A stretch of DNA of 64,000 nucleotides, from assembly GCF_030813715.1 (NCBI RefSeq), contig NZ_JAUSUZ010000001.1, positions 4,774,001 through 4,838,000 on the forward strand, in the 5' to 3' direction. Below, in pieces: positions 59,452 through 64,000 of this stretch. The position numbers and the translations under genes were made by a program. Position 1 is the first letter of the stretch. The number at the start of each line of letters is the position of its first letter. The stretch is from Catenuloplanes indicus. GTDB taxonomy: Bacteria; Actinomycetota; Actinomycetes; Mycobacteriales; Micromonosporaceae. Under the pieces are notes generated by a model. It was not told the origin of the DNA and searched no databases. It saw nothing but the letters and a program-made list of their open reading frames with translations.

Positions 59452-59793
59452 TCAACCCCAGCCGAGCTCGTGCAGCCGCGCGTCGTCGATGCCGAAGTGG
59501 TGGGCGATCTCGTGGACCACGGTCACCGCGACCTCGTCGACCACGTCGTCCTCGCTGTCGCAGACGCGCAGCGTCGGGTTGCGGTAGATGGTGATGCGGT
59601 CGGGCAGCACACCGGCGTAGTCCCACCCCCGCTCGGTCAGCGCGTGGCCCTCGTAGAGGCCGAGCAGCTCCGGCTCGCCGGGCGGGGAATCGTCCTCGAC
59701 CAGGATGACGACGTTGTCCATCAGCCGGAGCAGTTCCTCCGGCACCTCGTCGAGCGCCTCGCCGACGAGTTCCTCGAAGCGGTCGCGGTCCAT
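59452..59793 (-). CDS. Zincin-like metallopeptidase family protein
   Basis: A 113-aa protein of the PF06262-type minimal zincins. The zinc motif HEIAHHFGIDD (His94, Glu95, His98, Asp103/104) is intact. The N-terminal half is an acidic helix (VGEALDEVPEELLRLMDNV) with the characteristic VVILVEDDSP and LGLYEGHALTER. Peptidase activity is unproven in this family. ATG 59793 was taken; GTG 59799 is possible. Confidence 0.92.
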   Translation of the reverse strand: MDRDRFEELVGEALDEVPEELLRLMDNVVILVEDDSPPGEPELLGLYEGHALTERGWDYAGVLPDRITIYRNPTLRVCDSEDDVVDEVAVTVVHEIAHHFGIDDARLHELGWG

Positions 59794-59868
59794 CTCCACG
59801 GGCACGCGACCAACTATGCCAGCGCTCGTGCCGGGCTCGCCGCGCTGCGAGCCCGGCACGGCGGTGAG

Positions 59869-60300
59869 TCAGGCGAGTTTCGCGGAGAGCGTGATTTCCT
59901 GGACGCCCGGCGCGAGCAGGCGGGAGATCGGGCAGTTGGCCTTGGCCTCCTCCGCGATCTTGAGGAACGTCGGCTCGTCGATCCCGGGCACGTCGCCGGT
60001 GGTCTCCAGGTCGATCCTGGTGACGGAGAAGCCCGCGTCCGTCTGGCCCATGTGGACCGTGGCGGTGGAGTCCACGGACGTCGGCGTGAAACCCGCGTCC
60101 GACAGGGCCTTGGAGAACGCCATCGAGAAGCAGCCGGCGTGCGCGGCGCCGATCAGCTCCTCCGGGTTCGTCCCCTCCCCCTCCTCGAAGCGGGACTTGA
60201 ACGAGTAGTTGCCCTGAAGGCCGCCCTTGCCGGTGCGGACCGTCCCGGAACCCTCGGTGAGATTGCCCTGCCAGCGAGCAGAGCCGGAGCGAATAGGCAT
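59869..60300 (-). CDS. OsmC-family peroxiredoxin
   Basis: A 143-aa thiol peroxidase of the OsmC subfamily. The peroxidatic Cys57 in IGAAHAGCFSMAFS and resolving Cys123 in ANCPISRLL are both present, along with GTNPEELIGA. It reduces organic hydroperoxides, usually fed by lipoyl-dependent reductants. ATG 60300 was chosen because the longer in-frame reading extends into the divergent gene's promoter. Confidence 0.95.
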   Translation of the reverse strand: MPIRSGSARWQGNLTEGSGTVRTGKGGLQGNYSFKSRFEEGEGTNPEELIGAAHAGCFSMAFSKALSDAGFTPTSVDSTATVHMGQTDAGFSVTRIDLETTGDVPGIDEPTFLKIAEEAKANCPISRLLAPGVQEITLSAKLA

Positions 60301-60433
60301 AACTGCGACGCTAGCCGGGCCGGGCGGCGAAATCCGGGGAACCCGCAACCGGTCTCGGGACTGTGACGTCATGTCCATGAGAGCTGAAATCCCAGGTCGG
60401 CGTGGAACAATCCTTCGGAGGGAGGCGGATCCC

Positions 60434-61225
60434 ATGGAGCAGCAGACGCCCCGAGAGCCCGGCGCCGCGATCAACGGCCATTCGGTGCCGGACCTGCTCG
60501 ACACCCGTGGCGACGATCAAGAGCCGGACCCGTCCGGCGATACGGTGTCCGCCCGGCCCGGGCGCTGGCGCAGCCGGCTCCGGCCGGACCTCTTCGTGCT
60601 GCGCGGCGTCGCACTGTTCGGCGCGGCGGGCGTGTTCGGCTCGCTGATCACCGAGTGGCAACGGTACGACGTGCCGCTGGACGACGGTGGGGACTTCTCC
60701 GGCGCGGAGATCGTCGAGCCGATCCGGGTGTACCTGGACCAGCTGGGCGTGCTCGGCTACGGCTACCTCGGCGCCGCGATCGCGCTGGCCGGCTGCGTCG
60801 CGCTGGCGCTGTTCGGCCGCGCGTCCGGGCGGGCGCAGAGCCGCGTGCTGGCGCTCGCCATGGCCGGTGCCGCGCTCGCCTGTGTCGCCGCGGTGCTCCT
60901 CTCCGGCGACTCGGAGACGATCCGCCTCAGCGGCCTGGTCTACTCCTCCGGCGAGATCGACTTCACCCTGCACACCGAGATGGGTACGTGGTATGCGCTG
61001 GCCGGTGTCGCGCTGCTCGGGCTCGCCGCCTACCTCACGCCGCGGCCGCGTACCGCCCCGCCCGTCGGGAGCGGGCCGGATCACGACCCGGACGCGGACG
61101 AATGGCGCCGGCCGGTGGTGCCACGGCACGCGGACGAGGCACCGGCCGCGCCACTGGACCTGAGCGTGGAGCCGGTGGAACCGTTCCACCGCTCGTTCGA
61201 CGACCGGCGAGAGCCCTGGCGGTAG
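60434..61225 (+). CDS. Four-helix membrane protein of unknown function
   Basis: A 263-aa membrane protein with about four hydrophobic segments between residues 55 and 200 (LFVLRGVALFGAAGVFGSL, YLGAAIALAGCVALALFG, VLALAMAGAALACVAAVLL, WYALAGVALLGLAAYLTP), a charged N-terminal tail and a hydrophilic C terminus (PVEPFHRSFDDRREPWR). I do not recognise the family. GGAGG lies about 8 nt before the ATG. It lies just upstream of serS but with separate promoters. Confidence 0.78.
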   Translation: MEQQTPREPGAAINGHSVPDLLDTRGDDQEPDPSGDTVSARPGRWRSRLRPDLFVLRGVALFGAAGVFGSLITEWQRYDVPLDDGGDFSGAEIVEPIRVYLDQLGVLGYGYLGAAIALAGCVALALFGRASGRAQSRVLALAMAGAALACVAAVLLSGDSETIRLSGLVYSSGEIDFTLHTEMGTWYALAGVALLGLAAYLTPRPRTAPPVGSGPDHDPDADEWRRPVVPRHADEAPAAPLDLSVEPVEPFHRSFDDRREPWR

Positions 61226-61258
61226 GGATATGGGGGTGAGCGCTCCGGAGGACCCCGG

Positions 61259-61264
61259 TAGGCT
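61259..61264 (+). promoter_or_regulatory. -10 hexamer TAGGCT (leaderless serS)
   Basis: It ends 8 nt before GTG 61273 of serS, with no Shine-Dalgarno. Confidence 0.55.
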
Positions 61265-61272
61265 CAGCAACC

Positions 61273-62559
61273 GTGATTGATCTGCGCCTGCTTCGTGACA
61301 ACCCGGACGTGCTCCGAGCGAGCCAGCGCCAGCGGGGTGAGTCGGACTCCGTCGTCGACGAGCTGCTGGCGGCCGACGAGTCCCGGCGGTCGGCGGTGCA
61401 GCGCTTCGAGTCACTGCGCGCGGAGCAGAAGACGCTCGGCAAGCAGATCCCGAAGGCCGCGCCGGACGAGAAGGCGACGCTGCTCGCCCGCACCAAGGAG
61501 CTGGCCACCGAGGTGAAGGCCGCGGAGGCCGCAGTCGGCGAGGCCGAGGCGGAGCTGAAGCGCGCGCAGTTCGCGATCCCGAACCTGGTCGAGGACGGGG
61601 CACCGGCCGGCGGCGAGGACGACTACGTGGTGCTGCGCGAGGTGACGCCGGACGGGCGGCTCGGCGCGGACCGTGACCCCGGCTTCAAGATCAAGGATCA
61701 CCTGGAGCTGGGCGAGTCGCTCGGCGCGATCGACATGGAGCGCGGGGCGAAGGTCTCGGGCAGCCGGTTCTACTACCTGACCGGCATCGGCGCGCTGCTG
61801 GAGCTGGCGCTGCTGCAGATGGCGATCTCCCAGTCGGTGGAGTACGGCTTCACCCCGATGATCCCGCCGGTGCTGGTCAAGCCGGAGTCGATGGAGGGCA
61901 CCGGCTTCCTCGGCGCGCACGCCAGCGAGATCTACCACCTTCCGGCTGATGATCTTTATTTGGTCGGCACGTCCGAGGTGCCGCTCGCGGCGTACCACCG
62001 CGACGAGATCCTGGACCTTGCCGAGCCGCGGCGGTACGCGGGCTGGTCGACGTGTTTCCGCCGGGAGGCCGGGTCGTACGGGCGGGACACCCGCGGCATC
62101 ATCCGGGTGCACCAGTTCGACAAGGTCGAGATGTTCAGCTACTGCCGGCCGGAGGAGGCGCAGGAGGAGCACCTGCGGCTGCTGGCCTGGGAGGAGCAGA
62201 TGCTGGCCAAGTGCGAGCTGCCGTACCGGGTGATCGACACCGCGGCCGGCGACCTCGGCACCAGTGCGGCCCGCAAGTACGACTGCGAGGCGTGGGTGCC
62301 GTCGCAGGGCGCGTACCGCGAGCTGACCTCCACGTCGAACTGCACCACGTTCCAGGCCCGCCGGCTCAACGTGCGGTACCGGGACGCGGACGGCAAGACG
62401 CAGATCGCGGCCACGCTGAACGGGACGCTCGCCACCACCCGGTGGATCGTCGCGATCCTGGAGAACCACCAGCAGCCGGACGGCTCGGTTCGCGTGCCGA
62501 AGGGGCTGCAGCCGTTCCTGGGCGGCCGTGAGCTGCTGGAGCCGGTCATCAAGCGCTGA
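61273..62559 (+). CDS. serS: Seryl-tRNA synthetase
   Basis: A 428-aa class II synthetase that charges tRNA-Ser. The N-terminal coiled-coil arm (about 27-105) reaches the long variable arm. The catalytic core has the [14 protein letters not shown] region, motif 2 in [21 protein letters not shown] and motif 3 in [18 protein letters not shown]. The length is normal. Its substrate tRNA-Ser(UGA) gene is at 39675 in the same window. The start is GTG with a leaderless promoter. Confidence 0.98.
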   Translation: MIDLRLLRDNPDVLRASQRQRGESDSVVDELLAADESRRSAVQRFESLRAEQKTLGKQIPKAAPDEKATLLARTKELATEVKAAEAAVGEAEAELKRAQFAIPNLVEDGAPAGGEDDYVVLREVTPDGRLGADRDPGFKIKDHLELGESLGAIDMERGAKVSGSRFYYLTGIGALLELALLQMAISQSVEYGFTPMIPPVLVKPESMEGTGFLGAHASEIYHLPADDLYLVGTSEVPLAAYHRDEILDLAEPRRYAGWSTCFRREAGSYGRDTRGIIRVHQFDKVEMFSYCRPEEAQEEHLRLLAWEEQMLAKCELPYRVIDTAAGDLGTSAARKYDCEAWVPSQGAYRELTSTSNCTTFQARRLNVRYRDADGKTQIAATLNGTLATTRWIVAILENHQQPDGSVRVPKGLQPFLGGRELLEPVIKR

Positions 62560-62568
62560 GGTCCTGTT

Positions 62569-62608
62569 GATTGCTACGTCACGGAGAAGTCGTGGTGGCG
62601 TAGCAATC
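62569..62608 (+). terminator. Hairpin between serS and HAD gene
   Basis: Outer arms GATTGCTACG / CGTAGCAATC with an inner CACG/CGTG stem, starting 10 nt after the serS stop. There is no T tract. Confidence 0.65.
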
Positions 62609-62685
62609 GGTGAGCTATGGTTGCTCTCCCCCGCCGCCGGGAGCGGACCCGCCGTCCCCGGCGCGGGCAGGCGAGGGAGAGTGCC

Positions 62686-63537
62686 ATGGGTATGCCTTTG
62701 GTCGTCTCAGAGGTCCGAGGCCGGGTCGGTCTGCCGAAACTGATCGCCACCGATCTGGACGGGACGCTCGTCCGGAGCGACGAGACGGTCTCCGACTTCA
62801 CCCACTCCGTGCTGGACCGGGTGCGCGCGGCCGGCATACCCGTGGTCGGCGCGACCGGTCGCGGCCCGCGGCTGACGGAGCTGACCCGCAACGACATCCG
62901 GGACGCGGACTTCCTGGTGATGGCCGGCGGCGGCCGCGTGGTCGATCAGCGCGACGTGCGCGAGCCGATCGTGCTGCGCGACGCCCGGCTCTCCTCCGCG
63001 GACCTGACCCGCGCGCTCACGCTGCTGGAAGAGGCGGCGGCCGGTCCGCTGCTGGTCATGGTCGAGGCGTCGGACGCGCACGACGCGCCGCTCTGGGGAG
63101 ACCTGGACCCCCACTGGCGGTACGACCGGATAGAGCAGCGTTCCCGCGTCGAGTGCCTGGACTGCGACGTGATCAAGGCGTTCGCCCGGGCCCCGCACCT
63201 GGACGTGGACGACCTGCTGGCCCGCGCACAGGCGGTCATCCCGCCGTCGCTGGCGTCGGTCACCCAGGCCGGCCTCGGCTACGTGGAGATCGCGCCGCCC
63301 GGCGTGGACAAGGCGAGCGGCCTGGCCGTTGTCGCGGCGCACCTCGGCGTCGACCCGGCGGACGTGCTCGTCTTCGGCGACATGCCCAACGACCTGCCGA
63401 TGTTCCGCTGGGCGGGCTGGGGCCGGGTCGCGGTGACGAACGCGCACCCGTCCGTGCGCGCGGCCGCCGACGAGATCACGCTGCGCAACGACGACGACGG
63501 GGTGGCGGTCTACCTCGATCGGCTACTCTCGCTCTGA
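62686..63537 (+). CDS. HAD-superfamily hydrolase, Cof type (first of pair)
   Basis: A 283-aa phosphatase-like protein. Motif I LIATDLDGTLVRSDE holds the nucleophile Asp, motif II VVGATGRG, and motif IV VFGDMPNDLPMF; the lysine of motif III lies near GVDKASGL. The Cof branch dephosphorylates sugar phosphates or cofactors. ATG 62686 has GAGGGAG upstream. Its stop overlaps the next HAD gene (TGATG), a tandem pair typical next to actinobacterial serS. Confidence 0.93.
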   Translation: MGMPLVVSEVRGRVGLPKLIATDLDGTLVRSDETVSDFTHSVLDRVRAAGIPVVGATGRGPRLTELTRNDIRDADFLVMAGGGRVVDQRDVREPIVLRDARLSSADLTRALTLLEEAAAGPLLVMVEASDAHDAPLWGDLDPHWRYDRIEQRSRVECLDCDVIKAFARAPHLDVDDLLARAQAVIPPSLASVTQAGLGYVEIAPPGVDKASGLAVVAAHLGVDPADVLVFGDMPNDLPMFRWAGWGRVAVTNAHPSVRAAADEITLRNDDDGVAVYLDRLLSL

Positions 63538-64000
63538 TGAGCAGCCCGCCGCGCCTGGTCGCCACGGACATCGACGGCACGCTGGTGCGCAGTGACCGCA
63601 CGATCAGCGCGCGGACCATCTCCGTGCTGGAGCGGGTGAGCGCGTCCGGGGTGCCGGTCGTGCTGGTCACCGGGCGCCCGATCCGCTGGCTGAACCAGGT
63701 CTACGACCAGCTCGGCGCGCTGCTGCCGGCGGTCTGCGCGAACGGTGCGGTGATCTACGACCCGGACACGGACACGCCGCTGCACACCGCACCGATGGAC
63801 CCGGAGATGCTGTCCCGGATCGCGGAGCGGCTGCGGGCGGAGATCCCGGGCATCGTGCTCGCGGTCGAGATCGAGGACAGCCGGCACATGCTGCACGAGG
63901 AGGAGTGGCCGGTCCGGTGGGAGTCCGGGCTGCCCACGATCCGGGTGGCCGGCTCGCCGGAGGAGATCACGTCCGCGCCCGCGGTGAAGCTGCTGGCCCG
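63537..64000 (+). CDS. HAD-superfamily hydrolase, Cof type (second, cut by window end)
   Basis: The first 154 or so residues of a second HAD protein. It starts MSSPPRLVATDIDGTLVRSD (motif I) with VVLVTGRPIRWL (motif II) and a cap domain beginning near VCANGAVIYDPD. The gene continues beyond the right edge, so motif III and IV are not seen. The ATG overlaps the stop of the previous HAD gene by one base. The two share motif I wording and are paralogues. Confidence 0.92.
   Translation, partial: MSSPPRLVATDIDGTLVRSDRTISARTISVLERVSASGVPVVLVTGRPIRWLNQVYDQLGALLPAVCANGAVIYDPDTDTPLHTAPMDPEMLSRIAERLRAEIPGIVLAVEIEDSRHMLHEEEWPVRWESGLPTIRVAGSPEEITSAPAVKLLA

Overview
The window is high-GC, gene-dense chromosomal DNA of an actinobacterium. 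Evidence: GTG and TTG starts are common, many genes have a TANNNT -10 hexamer 6-9 nt before the start codon (leaderless mRNAs), there is a DtxR/IdeR-type iron box, and several actinobacterial protein families occur (DUF5926, tandem LCP proteins, leaderless serS). The gene set fits a filamentous actinomycete, perhaps Micromonosporaceae; this is inference and I cannot name the genus. About 66 protein genes, one tRNA-Ser and one IS element are supported. No CRISPR array, prophage or biosynthetic megagene cluster was seen.

Layout. 1-5.6 kb (minus): MacB-type ABC exporter, adaptor, lipoprotein and an OmpR-type two-component system in one overlapping operon. 5.7-10.4 kb: CPBP membrane protease, flavohemoglobin, an unusual XRE-HTH/peptide deformylase fusion, and a FhuF-like Fe-S protein behind an iron box. 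10.5-15.1 kb: large GT-C-like membrane protein, methyltransferase, PEBP protein, CynX-type MFS transporter. 15.2-17.6 kb: an IS4-family element with perfect terminal repeats and target duplication, inserted in one arm of an older inverted repeat, next to a gene-free repeat mosaic. 17.6-21.6 kb (minus): LytS/LytTR two-component system with a small membrane protein and an SSS symporter. 21.6-30.2 kb: envelope and glycan genes (polyprenyl sugar-phosphate transferase, glycosyltransferase, arylsulfotransferase) plus a cassette of LicC-like cytidylyltransferase, glycerol-1-phosphate dehydrogenase-like enzyme, CDP-alcohol phosphotransferase and Nudix hydrolase. 30.3-39.5 kb: CBS protein, aminotransferase, a 125-bp tandem repeat, CorA, cyclophilin, rhomboid, GT2, SoxR and quinone oxidoreductase. 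39.7 kb: tRNA-Ser(UGA). 39.8-46.9 kb: second GT-C-like protein, ABC-2 exporter, DUF485 plus ActP-type acetate symporter. 47-52.4 kb: UDP-glucuronate decarboxylase-like epimerase, three LCP ligases, rhodanese. 52.5-64 kb: histidine kinase, anti-sigma-like ATPase, DUF5926, NERD-like, PAS-like, pheA, AIM24, metallopeptidase, OsmC, serS and two HAD phosphatases, the last cut by the window end.

Themes: cell-envelope building (LCP proteins, sugar transferases, GT-C proteins, CDP-alcohol cassette), organic-acid uptake (two SSS systems, one with its own LytSR regulator) and redox or iron handling (flavohemoglobin, FhuF-like, SoxR, OsmC). The most unusual items are the HTH-deformylase fusion, the G1P-dehydrogenase cassette, a +1 frameshift at CCC-TGA in the transposase, a 43-bp perfect palindrome, and a hairpin that holds the Shine-Dalgarno of the LytS gene in its loop.
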